Part shown: piece after piece, positions 53,367-63,718 of the stretch
Layout of the letters: each line of letters begins with the position of its first letter
How positions within the stretch are numbered: the stretch's first letter is position 1
Origin: PALSA-505 sp036501145
GTDB lineage: Bacteria; Actinomycetota; Actinomycetes; Streptosporangiales; Streptosporangiaceae
Reading direction: 5' to 3'
Assembly (NCBI GenBank): GCA_036501145.1
Contig: DASYAV010000207.1
Location: 4,665 to 68,664, forward strand
DNA: 64,000 nt
The notes under the pieces: generated by a model
Seen by the model: only the letters and a program-made list of their open reading frames with translations
What the model was told of the DNA's origin: nothing
Database searches by the model: none
Position numbers and translations under genes: made by a program

Positions 53367-55892
53367 GATGTCGACGGATTCCGCGTCGTCGTCCTCGGCC
53401 TTGACGGGCAGCCGGTCGAAGACGGGCGGCGGATCGCGCCACAGTGGCTGACCGCCGGCCTCGCTGCCGGGGCCGCCCGCCTGCGCGGCGGTGATCGCCT
53501 GCCAGACCCGCTCCGGCGTGCACGGCATCGGGATGTGCCGCACGCCCAGGTGGGAGACGGCGTCGATGACCGCGTTGTGCACCGACGGGGTGGACCCGAT
53601 CGTGCCCGACTCGCCGATGCCCTTGGCGCCGAGCGGGTTCTGGAACGTCGGGGTCTGCGTGTTCGCGGTGTCGAACGACGGGAACTCCGCCGCACTCGGC
53701 ATGCTGTAGTCGGCCAGCGTCGCGGTGATCGGGTTGCCGTCGGCGTCGAAGAGCATCTGCTCCCACAGCGCCTGGGCCATGCCCTGCGCGATCCCGCCGT
53801 GCTGCTGGCCGGTGACCAGCAGCGGGTTGAGGATGCGGCCGCAGTCGTCGACGGCGATGTGCCGCACCGGCCGGGCCTGGCCGGTCTCGATGTCCACCTC
53901 GACCACCGACACGTGCGCGCCGAACGGGAACGTCGCGCCCTCCTGGTTGAAGTCCAGCTCGGCGGCCAGCGCGCCGGCGCCATCGGCTGCGCCCCGGCCA
54001 TTGCCACCCGCGCCGCCGCTCCCGCCACCAGCGCCGTCAGCGCCACCGGCGCCACTGCCGCTCCCGCCGTCAGCCCCGGAAGCACCGTCGCCCGCCTGGC
54101 CGTCGCGGTCGGCGGCCAGCGCCGCGACCTCCGACCAGGACAGCCCGCGGGCCGGCACGCCGGCCACGCCGAGCCGGCCGTCGTCGTGCACCACGATGTC
54201 CTGCGCCGCCGCCTCCAGTTCGCTGGCCGTCAGTGACCTGGCCTGCTCCAGCACCCGCTCCGCGGCCTGCATCACGGCGCTCCCGGCCAGCTGCAGCGAC
54301 CGCGACCCGCCGGTCCCGCCGCCGCGCGGCACCACCGCGGTGTCGGACTGGACGAACCGGATCCGGTCCATCGGCAGCCCGAGCGTCTCCGAGACGATCA
54401 TCGAGAACGCGGTGGCGTGCCCCTGACCGTGGGCCGAGGTGCCGACCCGGATCGTCGCGCTGCCGTCCCTGTGCACCTCGACGGCGCCGAACTCGCCGCC
54501 GCCGCCCGCCGTGACCTCCACGTACACGGCCACGCCGATGCCGAGCTGCAGCCGGGACCCGGCGGCCCGCCGGGCCGCCTGCTCGGCCAGCAGCTCCTCG
54601 TATCCGGCCCGCCGGAGCGCCTCGTCGAGCGCCGCCGCGTAGTCGCCGGTGTCGTAGGTCGTGCCCATCACCGTCTGCACCGGGCTGTCGAAGGCCGGCC
54701 GCAGGTTCCGCCTGCGCAGCTCCACCGGGTCGATGTCCAGCTCGTCCGCGGCGATGTCCATCATCCGCTCGAGGAACTCCGCCGCCTCCGGCCGTCCCGC
54801 GCCGCGGAACGCGCCCATCGGCGTGGTGTTGGTGACCGCCACCGCTACGTCGTAGTTGATCCGCGGGATCTCATAGACGCCCTGCGCCATCATCCGGGTC
54901 GAGCCGGCCACCAGTGCCCCGCCGAACCCGCCGTACGCCCCGCAGTCGCCGATCATCCGGCAGTGCATGCCGGTGATGTGGCCGCCGGCGTCGAAGCCCA
55001 TCTCGATCCACTGCACCTGGCCGCGGCCGTGCGGCATGCTCATCAGGTTGTCCGACCTGGTCTGCACCCACCGGACCGGCCGGCCGAGCCGCCGCGCGGC
55101 CGCGATGACCACGGCGTGCTCGGCGCCCATCCCGGCCTTGCTGCCGAACGCCCCGCCGACATGCGGCGCGATCACCCGCACCGTGGCCGGGTCCAGGTCC
55201 AGATTGCGGGCGATCGCCTTGGCGAACCCGTGCGGCATCTGGGTGGACACGTAGACGGTCAGGTCGTGGCCGTCACCGTCGTCGCCGGGCACGGCGGCCA
55301 CCGCGTCGCACTCCATCGGCACCACGGCCACCCGCTGGTTCTCCAGGCAGGCCCGCACCACGGTGGCCGCCCCGGCCAGCGGGTCGGTGCCATCCGGGTC
55401 GGTGCCGTTCGGGTCGCGGGTGCCGGCCACCAGGTTGGTGCCGAGCTCCTCGAACTGCACCGGCGCCCCGTCGGCCAGCGCCTGCTCCATGTCGACGGCC
55501 GCGTCCAGCGGCTCGTAGTCCACGCTGACCAGTTCGGCCGCGTCCACCGCCGCCACCTCGGTCTCGGCGATCACCATCGCGACCGCGTCGCCGACGAACC
55601 GCACCTTGCCGGTGGCCAGCGGCGGCCGGGCACACGCTTCGTTGACCGTCATGAGGCCGTGGAACGGCTTGAGGTTCAGGTCGGCGGCCGTGTACACGGC
55701 GAGCACGCCCGGGGCCCGGGCGGCCTCGCTGGTGTCGATGGCGGCCAGCCGCGCGTGCGCCATCGGCGACCGGACGAACTCGGCGTAGGCCAGGCCGTCG
55801 AAACGGAGGTTCCCTACGTAGCTGGCCTTGCCGGTGAGCAGCTCTGGATCTTCGACACGGCGGACGCTGTTACCCAGCAAGGACCCTGGCAT
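53364..55892 (-). CDS. Xanthine dehydrogenase/CO dehydrogenase large-subunit-like molybdenum hydroxylase (form II CoxL type)
   Basis: This 842-residue molybdopterin-cytosine-dinucleotide subunit begins MPGSLLGNSVRRVEDP. It has AYAEFVRSPMAHARL, VGGAFGSKAG, the active-site loop MGAFRGAGRPEA (form II, not the form I CO dehydrogenase motif), VRVGTSAHGQGH-type substrate-site residues and the catalytic Glu in GAKGIGESGT. A Gly/Ala/Ser/Asp-rich linker of about 45 residues lies near residue 615-660. It follows CoxD- and CoxE-like genes, but the FAD and [2Fe-2S] subunit genes are missing nearby. The substrate is unknown. Confidence 0.88.
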   Translation of the reverse strand: MPGSLLGNSVRRVEDPELLTGKASYVGNLRFDGLAYAEFVRSPMAHARLAAIDTSEAARAPGVLAVYTAADLNLKPFHGLMTVNEACARPPLATGKVRFVGDAVAMVIAETEVAAVDAAELVSVDYEPLDAAVDMEQALADGAPVQFEELGTNLVAGTRDPNGTDPDGTDPLAGAATVVRACLENQRVAVVPMECDAVAAVPGDDGDGHDLTVYVSTQMPHGFAKAIARNLDLDPATVRVIAPHVGGAFGSKAGMGAEHAVVIAAARRLGRPVRWVQTRSDNLMSMPHGRGQVQWIEMGFDAGGHITGMHCRMIGDCGAYGGFGGALVAGSTRMMAQGVYEIPRINYDVAVAVTNTTPMGAFRGAGRPEAAEFLERMMDIAADELDIDPVELRRRNLRPAFDSPVQTVMGTTYDTGDYAAALDEALRRAGYEELLAEQAARRAAGSRLQLGIGVAVYVEVTAGGGGEFGAVEVHRDGSATIRVGTSAHGQGHATAFSMIVSETLGLPMDRIRFVQSDTAVVPRGGGTGGSRSLQLAGSAVMQAAERVLEQARSLTASELEAAAQDIVVHDDGRLGVAGVPARGLSWSEVAALAADRDGQAGDGASGADGGSGSGAGGADGAGGGSGGAGGNGRGAADGAGALAAELDFNQEGATFPFGAHVSVVEVDIETGQARPVRHIAVDDCGRILNPLLVTGQQHGGIAQGMAQALWEQMLFDADGNPITATLADYSMPSAAEFPSFDTANTQTPTFQNPLGAKGIGESGTIGSTPSVHNAVIDAVSHLGVRHIPMPCTPERVWQAITAAQAGGPGSEAGGQPLWRDPPPVFDRLPVKAEDDDAESVDI

Positions 55893-55917
55893 GGATGGCA
55901 GTTTAACCACCAGGCTT

Positions 55918-55971
55918 ATTCAAAACTCCCCTCGCGGTCAGCCGTTAGCAGGCGCTCAGCCGAGTTTGAAT
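55918..55971. promoter_or_regulatory. Inverted repeat upstream of the CoxL-like gene
   Basis: ATTCAAAACTC (from 55918) and GAGTTTGAAT (to 55971) are inverted and separated by about 33 bp in the 115-bp gap between the CoxE-like and CoxL-like genes. They may be an operator pair or an mRNA hairpin. Confidence 0.35.
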
Positions 55972-56007
55972 GAGTCTGCACGTTCCGGACACTCACCGGC
56001 CGGGGCT

Positions 56008-57136
56008 TTACCCGGCGATGACCGTGGCCAGCTGTTCCAGCGCGGCGACCGAATGCCCCTCCAGGAACTCGTCCACGTAGGGCAGCGCGGCCGCCATCCC
56101 GCGGGCCAGCGGCGCGTACCCGGGGGTGGCCTTGAGCGGGTTCACCCAGACCACCCGGTGTGCCAGGAAGGCCAGCCGCCGCATCTGCCGCGCCAGTACC
56201 TCCGGGTCGCCGCGGTCCCACCCGTCGGACAGGATCACCACCACGGCGCCGCGCGCCATCCCCGGCACGCCCCAGTCCGCGAGAAACTCCGCCAGCTCGT
56301 CGCCCAGCCGGGTGCCGCCGGACCAGTCCCGGACCGCGGCCGCCGCCTGGGCCAGCGCGGCGTCCGGGTCGTGCTGGCCGAGCTCCCGGGTGATCCGGGT
56401 CAGCCTGGTGCCGATGGTGAACGCCTCCACCTGCCCGCGGCCGGCCACCGCGACGTGCAGGAAGCGGAGCAATTCCCGCGCGTACGGCTCCATCGAGCCG
56501 CTCACGTCGCACAGCAGCACGGTGCGGCGCGGCCTGGTGCTGCGGGCCAGCCGCTCCCGCAGCACCAGCTCGCCGTCGTCGGCCAGCGCGTGCCGCAGCG
56601 AACGCCGCAGGTCCGGCCAGCGGTCGCGGCGCCGGCCGCGGCGCCGCCGGCGGCTGGCCCGCTGCGCGCCGCCGAGCCGGACCGCGGCCATCAGCCGCCG
56701 CGCCTCGGCCAGCTCGGCGGCCGTGCAGTCGGCGAAATCCCTGGTCCGCAGCGTCTCACGATGGCTGTAGCTGATCACCGGCACGCGTTCCGCGCGCCCG
56801 TCCCCGTCGTCCCCGCCGCCGGACGGCCGCTCGTCGTCCCCATCGCGCGGCACCTGCACCGGCACCGTCCCGGCCGGGAAGCCGGGCCGCAGCCGCCGCC
56901 GGTCCAGCCAGAACGCCTCGAACGCAAGGTCGTAGGCTGCGGTGTCCTCGGGCCGGCTCAGCAGCGTGGCCCGGCCCGCCCAGTACACCGGTTCCCGCCG
57001 GCCCAGCCCCACCGCGGCCAGCGCCTCGCCGAAGGTGACCGTCGCCGCCAGCGGCACCCGCACCCCGGACCGGCGCAGCACCGTGGCGAACGCCACCGCA
57101 AGCCGCTCCGGCTGGGCCCCGGCGAAGCCGTCCAGG

Positions 57137-57147
<11 letters not shown>
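56008..57147 (-). CDS. CoxE-like VWA-domain protein
   Basis: This 379-residue protein belongs to the CoxE/YeiL-like VWA family that works with a MoxR ATPase to mature or activate molybdenum hydroxylases. It has the MIDAS motif CDVSGSM, WSGGTRLGDELAEFL and VVVILSDGWDRGDP, preceded by a long Arg-rich region (RASRRRRRGRRRDRW). Its start overlaps the CoxD-like gene end by 11 bp, so the two are translationally coupled and probably form a complex. Confidence 0.88.
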
Positions 57148-58063
<916 letters not shown>

Positions 58064-58089
58064 GACCGGCAGGCTACCGCGTCCGGCGG

Positions 58090-58122
58090 CCGCCTCCCGG
58101 GGAGCGCCCCCCCGGGAGGCGG
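58090..58122 (-). terminator. Terminator of the galactan operon
   Basis: CCGCCTCCCGGGG pairs with CCCCGGGAGGCGG around a 7-nt loop, only 7 bp beyond the stop of the GH30 gene. Confidence 0.8.
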
Positions 58123-58128
58123 TGCACC

Positions 58129-59718
58129 TCAGGACGGCCCGAGCAGGTACGTGGTGACGCTCTGCGCGGGCGTGGTCAGCGTGGCCGTGCTGCCCTGCAC
58201 CGGCGGGTTCGCCGTCCGGCTGAGGCTGGCGGTGGCGCTGGTCTGGTACGTGCCGCCGGCCTTCAGCGTCCCGCCGCTCGGCAGCTGCAGGCTGAACGTG
58301 GCGGACCCGCTGCCCGCGGCGTTCTCGTTGAGCACGACGACCTGCCACTGCCCGTGGTTCTCGAAGGCCAGCGCCTGCACGCCGCTGGGCGCCCCGGTCA
58401 CGTCGTGCCGCACCGCGCCGGGCCGGACGAACCGGCTGAACTGGCCGAGCGTGTAGAACCGTTTGGTCGGATACACGTTGTAGTTGTGGTCGGTGGCGAA
58501 GTTCGGGTCGAAGTTCAGCAGTCCGTCGTTCCACCCGGTCGAGTTGACCGTGTTCATACAGCTCGCCTGGGTGACGTCGCAGCCTTGCGCCGCCGACAGC
58601 GCCACCCACCAGTCGAACGCCGACATGTTCCCCGACGTCAGGTCCTCGTAAATGATCTGCGCCATGGACAGGCCACCGGTGATGGTCGGGTCGAACTGCT
58701 GGCCGTACCCGGGCGGGGCCGAGGCGCCGTTGTAGACCATGCAGCAGATCTCAGTCGCCCACAGCTGCTTGCCGTATGACTGGGCCAGCGTGGATGCCTG
58801 CGCCATGGTCGCGTCGCTCGGGAAGTCGTAGGTGTGCGTGGCCAGCGCGGAAACGTACTGCGCGGTGCCCGGCACGTCCATCCACTGCGTCAGTTCGGTG
58901 TTGAACTGGCTGCCCACGTCGCTGGACTCGTCCGCGATGATCTTCGTGTACGGTGCCTGCGCGGCCAGCTCCTGGCCAAGGTCCTGGACCACGGTGGCGC
59001 GCAGCGCCGGTGGCACCTCCATGCCCTCCTGGGTGCAGTCGCTGCGCGTGTAGTCCGGCTCGTTCATCGGGCTGATGTAGGGGATCGTGATGTGCCAGGC
59101 GTCGTGGATGTGCTTGATCACCGTGGTCAGGTATCCGTCGTAGGCCTGCACGTCGCCGGGGCTGAGCTCGCCGCCGCAGGACTGGCCGTTGGTGGTGAAC
59201 TGGGCCGGCGCGCTGTTCACGTCGGCCACGATGTCCGGCACGTGGTCGGCGGCGGCGTAGCGCAGGAACGTGGTGCCGCCGGCGTCGTGGGTCCAGTTGT
59301 AGATGCCGGGCGCGACGTAGAAGGTCTCCGGCGAGCGGTCCTGGTAGCCCAGCTCGGACTCACCGCCGGTCGGCTGGTCCGCGCCGGTCCCGCCGCCGCC
59401 GATGTTGTACCGGTACTGGCTGAGCTGCAGGCCCTGGCTGGTGAACAGCAGGCTGGCGATGTGCCGTTGTGCGCTGGCCGGGAAGTACTGCGCCGGGTTG
59501 ACCCACCAGTCCCCGGACGCGCCGAACCCGGCCATGGTCTGCGCCGGGGTGGCACTGACAGTCGCTGTGGTGCCGGCCGCCGTGGCATGCACGACGTCGG
59601 CCTTCGCGCTGCCGGGCCCGGTGGCCGCGGCCGAGGCGGCGGGCACGCCGATGGCGACCGCTACGGCCGCGGCTGCCCCGGTGATGAGCAGCCGGTGCCG
59701 TCTGAGCGGGATCTTCAT
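58129..59718 (-). CDS. Secreted GH30-like glycoside hydrolase
   Basis: This 529-residue exported enzyme has a signal peptide (MKIPLRRHRLL, then AVAVAIGVPAASAAA), a (beta/alpha)8 barrel, and a C-terminal beta domain (QWQVVVLNENAAGSGSATF). The acid/base Glu is in ISPMNEPDYT and the nucleophile Glu in QLWATEICCM, as in clan A. It also has FGASGDWWVNPAQY at the barrel start. Similarity to GH30 beta-1,6-galactanases fits the adjacent GH42 gene. It is the last gene of the transport/hydrolase operon. Confidence 0.82.
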   Translation of the reverse strand: MKIPLRRHRLLITGAAAAVAVAIGVPAASAAATGPGSAKADVVHATAAGTTATVSATPAQTMAGFGASGDWWVNPAQYFPASAQRHIASLLFTSQGLQLSQYRYNIGGGGTGADQPTGGESELGYQDRSPETFYVAPGIYNWTHDAGGTTFLRYAAADHVPDIVADVNSAPAQFTTNGQSCGGELSPGDVQAYDGYLTTVIKHIHDAWHITIPYISPMNEPDYTRSDCTQEGMEVPPALRATVVQDLGQELAAQAPYTKIIADESSDVGSQFNTELTQWMDVPGTAQYVSALATHTYDFPSDATMAQASTLAQSYGKQLWATEICCMVYNGASAPPGYGQQFDPTITGGLSMAQIIYEDLTSGNMSAFDWWVALSAAQGCDVTQASCMNTVNSTGWNDGLLNFDPNFATDHNYNVYPTKRFYTLGQFSRFVRPGAVRHDVTGAPSGVQALAFENHGQWQVVVLNENAAGSGSATFSLQLPSGGTLKAGGTYQTSATASLSRTANPPVQGSTATLTTPAQSVTTYLLGPS

Positions 59719-59772
59719 TGCTTCCTCCAGGGTGAGGGGGTTGGCGGGGTAAGCCCGGGAGAAGATCGAAAA

Positions 59773-61842
59773 TTATGAACGGCTGTGCCGAACCACCGAC
59801 ACGCCACGGCCACCCAGCCGGACGCTGGCGTCGTCTACCTCGCCATCGCCGAACACGGCGGTCACCGGCCCGGGCAGTGGCACGGTCACCGGCTCGGTGC
59901 CGTGGTTGAGCAGGAACAGGTAGCTGGCGTCCGGGCCGTCCCGGCGGGTGGCCTCCACGCCGTCCGGCAGCCCCGGCAGCACCGGCGCGACCCCGGCGCC
60001 GGCCGCCGCCTCCCGCAGGATCCGCCGCATCGCCGCGTCGTCCGGGCAGGTGCCCAGGTACCAGGCCGTGCCCGCGCCGAACCCGTGCCTGGTGACGGCG
60101 GGCACGCCGGGCAGCGGCCCGCTGGTGTAGGCCACGACCGGCTCGGCGCCCTCCAGCTCGATCTCGTCGGCCCACAGCATGCCGCGCAGCGCGTCGCCGC
60201 CGTAGGGCGTCTCTGCGGCCAGGCCAATGCTGCCGAACGCGGCGTCCACGCCCGTCCCGTCGGCCAGCGGCCAGAACTCCGCCACCCGCAGGCCGAGCAG
60301 TTCACGCAGCGGCGCCGGGTAGCCGCCCAGCCGGACCCGGTCGTTCTCGTCCACGATGCCGCTGAAGAACGACACCACCAGGTGGCCGCCGGCCGCCACG
60401 TAGTCCCGCAGGTTCGCCGCCGCCTGGTCGGTGATCAGGTACAGGTTCGGCACCACGACCAGCCGGTAGCTGGACAGATCGGCCTCGGGGTGCACGACGT
60501 CGGTGGCGATGTTGTCCTGCCACAGCGGGGTGTGGTGGCGGCGCAGCGCCTCGGTCTGCAGCAGCCGGGCCGACGGGTGGGAGTCCAGCTCGAGCGCCCA
60601 CCAGCTGGACCAGTCCAGCGCCAGCGCGGCCTGCGCGCTGACCCGGCTGCCCAGCACCGGGGCCAGCCCGGCCAGCTCCTGGCCGAACTCGCTGACCTCG
60701 CGCCAGGTCCTGGTCTGCGTGCCGCCGTGCGGCACCAGCGCGGAGTGGTACTTCTCCGCGCCGCCGCGCGAGGCGCGCCACTGGAAGAACATCACCGCGT
60801 CCGCGCCGTGCGCGACGGCCTGGCAGCTCCACAGCCGCATCACGCCCGGCGGCTTGGGCCCGTTGACCGCCCGCCAGTTGACCGCGCTCGGCGCCTGCTC
60901 CATGAGCATCCACGGCTGGCCCCCGCGCAGCGAGCGCATCAGGTCGTAGTTGAGCGCGGCGCTGGGGATGGTGTGCGGGTCGTGCGGATCGGGGTAGGAG
61001 TCGTGCGCGATCACGTCGAGCCCGGGCGCCCAGCCGAAGAAGTCCACCGGCTTCCACAGCGACAGCAGGTTGGTGGTCGCCGGGATGTCCGGCGTGACCT
61101 CCGCCAGGATGTCCTTCTCCATCTGGTAGCAGGCACGCAGCGCGTCCGAGGAGAACCGGGCGAAGTCCAGTTGCTGGGCCGGGTTGGCGAACGTCGGCGC
61201 CTGCCGCGGCGGGTTGATCTCCGCCCAGTCGGCGTACCGCTGGCTCCAGAACGTCGTGGACCAGCGGTCGTTGAGCGTGTCCAGGTCGCCGTAGCGGTCC
61301 CGCAGCCAGCGCCGGAAACCGTCCGCCGAGTTGTCGCAGTAACAGGCGGAGATGTGGCAGCCGTACTCGTTGCCGATGTGCCACAGGGCCAGCGCGGGAT
61401 GCGTGGCGTAGCGCTGCGCGAGCTGGCGGACCAGCCGGCCCGCCGCCGCCCGGTAGTGCTCCGAGCTGGGGCAGTACTGCTGCCGGGAGCCGGGCCAGAG
61501 CCGGGTGCCCTGCTCGGTCACCGGCAGCGTGTCCGGGTGCAGCCGGGCCAGCCACGGCGGCGGCGACGCGGTCGCGGTGGCCAGGCACACCGACACGCCC
61601 GCCTCGTGCAGCCGGTCCATCACCTCGTCCAGCCAGCCGAAGTCGTACTCGCCCGGCTGCTTTTCCAGTTGCGCCCAGGCGAAGATGCCCAGGCTGACGA
61701 TGTTCACCCCGGCCGCCCGCATGAGCTTGGTGTCCTCGGCCCAGGTGCTGGCCGGCCACTGCTCGGGGTTGTAGTCCGCGCCGTAGCCCAGCCGGCCGAG
61801 CCGGGCCCACAGCCGGTCCACCCCGGCCTGTGCGTCGGTCAA
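59773..61842 (-). CDS. GH42 beta-galactosidase
   Basis: This 689-residue intracellular enzyme cleaves terminal beta-galactosides. It has GYGADYNPEQWPASTW at the N-terminus, the acid/base Glu in LWHIGNEYGCHIS, the nucleophile Glu in WMLMEQAPSAVNW, and the zinc-site cysteines in GCHISACYCDNS. The trimerisation and C-terminal beta domains are present. There is no signal peptide, so it acts on imported oligosaccharides. It overlaps the upstream permease gene by 4 bp and precedes the GH30 gene by 54 bp. Confidence 0.93.
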   Translation of the reverse strand: MTDAQAGVDRLWARLGRLGYGADYNPEQWPASTWAEDTKLMRAAGVNIVSLGIFAWAQLEKQPGEYDFGWLDEVMDRLHEAGVSVCLATATASPPPWLARLHPDTLPVTEQGTRLWPGSRQQYCPSSEHYRAAAGRLVRQLAQRYATHPALALWHIGNEYGCHISACYCDNSADGFRRWLRDRYGDLDTLNDRWSTTFWSQRYADWAEINPPRQAPTFANPAQQLDFARFSSDALRACYQMEKDILAEVTPDIPATTNLLSLWKPVDFFGWAPGLDVIAHDSYPDPHDPHTIPSAALNYDLMRSLRGGQPWMLMEQAPSAVNWRAVNGPKPPGVMRLWSCQAVAHGADAVMFFQWRASRGGAEKYHSALVPHGGTQTRTWREVSEFGQELAGLAPVLGSRVSAQAALALDWSSWWALELDSHPSARLLQTEALRRHHTPLWQDNIATDVVHPEADLSSYRLVVVPNLYLITDQAAANLRDYVAAGGHLVVSFFSGIVDENDRVRLGGYPAPLRELLGLRVAEFWPLADGTGVDAAFGSIGLAAETPYGGDALRGMLWADEIELEGAEPVVAYTSGPLPGVPAVTRHGFGAGTAWYLGTCPDDAAMRRILREAAAGAGVAPVLPGLPDGVEATRRDGPDASYLFLLNHGTEPVTVPLPGPVTAVFGDGEVDDASVRLGGRGVSVVRHSRS

Positions 61843-62768
61843 TTCGTGCTCCCTGCGGTCAGGCCGGCCCGCCAGTAGCGCTGCAGCGAGATGACGGCCA
61901 GGATGAGCAGCACGGCGGAGACCGCCGAACCGGTGACGGTGAGCTGGTAGAACAGCGGTGCCCGGTACGTTTCGCCCTCCCAGACGTACAGGCCGAGCGA
62001 CAGCGGGTACAGGCTGTTGCTCGACAGCATGACCAGCGGCAGGAAGAAGTTGTTCCAGATGCCGACGAAGGTGAACAGCCCGATGGTCACCAGGGCCGGC
62101 TTCATCACCGGCGCGGCGACCCGGGTGAACAGGCGGAACTCGCTGGCGCCGTCGATCCGGGCCGCCTCGATGATCGCGTCTGGCACTGCGGCGGCCGCGT
62201 ACACCCGGGACAGGTACACGCCGAACGGGCTGACCAGGCTGGGCAGCAGCACCGACCAGTAGCTGTTGGCCAGGCCGGCCTTGCTCATCATCAGGTACAG
62301 CGGCAGCGCCAGCGCGGTGCCCGGCACCATCACCCCGGCCAGCACCACCGAGAAGATCGCCTCCCGGCCGCGGAACTCATACTTGGCCAGCGCGAAGCCG
62401 GCCGCGGCGGAGATCGCGGTGGCCAGCACCGACCCGACCCCGGCGTAGATCACGCTGTTCAGCAGCCAGCGCAGAAAGATGCCGTTGTCCGCGGTGACCA
62501 GGTCGTGCAGGTTCGTGCCGAGCTGGAAGTGCGCGAACCACAGCCCGAACGAGCCGAACAGCGTGGGGGCACTCTTGGTCGCCGAAACCAGCACCCAGTA
62601 CACCGGCAGCACGAAGTAGACGGCGCAGATGAACAGGAACGTCATCACGGTGACCTGGGTCGGCAGCCGCCCGCGCTCGCGGTGATTGCCGGCCCGCCGC
62701 CGCGCCGGGCGCGCCCTGGCCGCCCGGCTCGGCGCCGGCGCCTCGGTGACCCGCGGACCGGCGCTCAC
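61839..62768 (-). CDS. Carbohydrate ABC transporter permease (MalG type)
   Basis: This 309-residue inner-membrane permease has six helices after a basic N-terminus and the cytoplasmic EAA motif EAARIDGASEFRLFTRVAAP. It ends with SLQRYWRAGLTAGS, as usual for MalG proteins. The GTG at 62768 overlaps the stop of the partner permease. Imported sugars are probably galacto-oligosaccharides, inferred from the downstream GH42 and GH30. No ATPase gene is in view; a shared MsiK-type ATPase is common in actinobacteria. Confidence 0.9.
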   Translation of the reverse strand: MSAGPRVTEAPAPSRAARARPARRRAGNHRERGRLPTQVTVMTFLFICAVYFVLPVYWVLVSATKSAPTLFGSFGLWFAHFQLGTNLHDLVTADNGIFLRWLLNSVIYAGVGSVLATAISAAAGFALAKYEFRGREAIFSVVLAGVMVPGTALALPLYLMMSKAGLANSYWSVLLPSLVSPFGVYLSRVYAAAAVPDAIIEAARIDGASEFRLFTRVAAPVMKPALVTIGLFTFVGIWNNFFLPLVMLSSNSLYPLSLGLYVWEGETYRAPLFYQLTVTGSAVSAVLLILAVISLQRYWRAGLTAGSTN

Positions 62769-63703
62769 CGGCGCGCACCAATCTTCTGCATGGACTTCAT
62801 GAAGGCGAAAGACAGGACCAGCGCGGCCAGCGCCAGGATGACCGCCTCGGCCGCCGCCACCGGGTAGTTGGAGTTGGTGAACGCCTGGGTGTAGGCGGCC
62901 AGGTTCGGCGTGTAGCTGTCGGAGATGTTCCCGGTCAGCGGGCTGAGCACCAGCGGCTCGTTGAACAGCTGCAGCGTGCCGATGATGGTGAACACGGTGA
63001 CCAGCACCAGCGAGCCGGAGATCAGCGGGATCTTGATCCGCCAGGCGATGCGCAGCGGGCCCGCCCCGTCGATCCGCGCCGCCTCGTAGATGTCGCGCGG
63101 CACCGCCTTCAGCGCGGCCACCAGCACCAGCATGTTGTAACCGGCGAACTCCCAGGTGACGATGTTGGCGATGGACCACAGCACGGTGCCGGAGCCGAGG
63201 AAGTTGACGTGCAGCCCGGCGTCGTTGAACAACTGCACCAGCGGGCTGATGCCGGGCACGTAGAGGAACCCCCACAGCAGCGAGGCCACCACGCCCGGCA
63301 CGCCGTACGGCGCGAAGTACATGGTGCGGAAGAAGCCGGGGAACCGGGCCGAGGCCGCGTCCAGCGCCAGCGCCAGCAGCAGCGCGAAGATGATCATCAC
63401 CGGGGTCTCGACCACCATGAACACCAGCACCCGGACCAGGCTCCCGGTGAACGCCGGGTCGTGCAGCGCGGTGGAGTAGTTGGCCAGCCCGCTGAACACG
63501 GTCTTGGCCGGGCCGAAACCGAGCCCGCTGCGCTGGGTCTTGAACAGGCTCTGGTAGATCGCATAGCCGATCGGCGCCACGAAGAACGCCAGGAACAGCA
63601 CCCCGAACGGCAGCAGGAACCCGACCGGGGCGAGGGCGCGGCTCCGCGTGCGGCCACCGGCGCTGCCGGCCGCCGCACGCGGAGCGGGAGGGACTACGGC
63701 CAC
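62765..63703 (-). CDS. Carbohydrate ABC transporter permease (MalF type)
   Basis: This 312-residue inner-membrane permease has six helices (for example FLLPFGVLFLAFFVAPIGYA and MIIFALLLALALD) and an EAA motif EAARIDGAGPLRIAWRIKIP. It is the partner of the MalG-type permease, which begins inside its stop codon. It follows the binding-protein gene by 15 bp. The start is ATG-like MAVVPPAPRAAAG; the first 25 residues are low-complexity. Confidence 0.9.
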   Translation of the reverse strand: MAVVPPAPRAAAGSAGGRTRSRALAPVGFLLPFGVLFLAFFVAPIGYAIYQSLFKTQRSGLGFGPAKTVFSGLANYSTALHDPAFTGSLVRVLVFMVVETPVMIIFALLLALALDAASARFPGFFRTMYFAPYGVPGVVASLLWGFLYVPGISPLVQLFNDAGLHVNFLGSGTVLWSIANIVTWEFAGYNMLVLVAALKAVPRDIYEAARIDGAGPLRIAWRIKIPLISGSLVLVTVFTIIGTLQLFNEPLVLSPLTGNISDSYTPNLAAYTQAFTNSNYPVAAAEAVILALAALVLSFAFMKSMQKIGARR

Positions 63704-63718
63704 CGCGGACGCCGCCCG

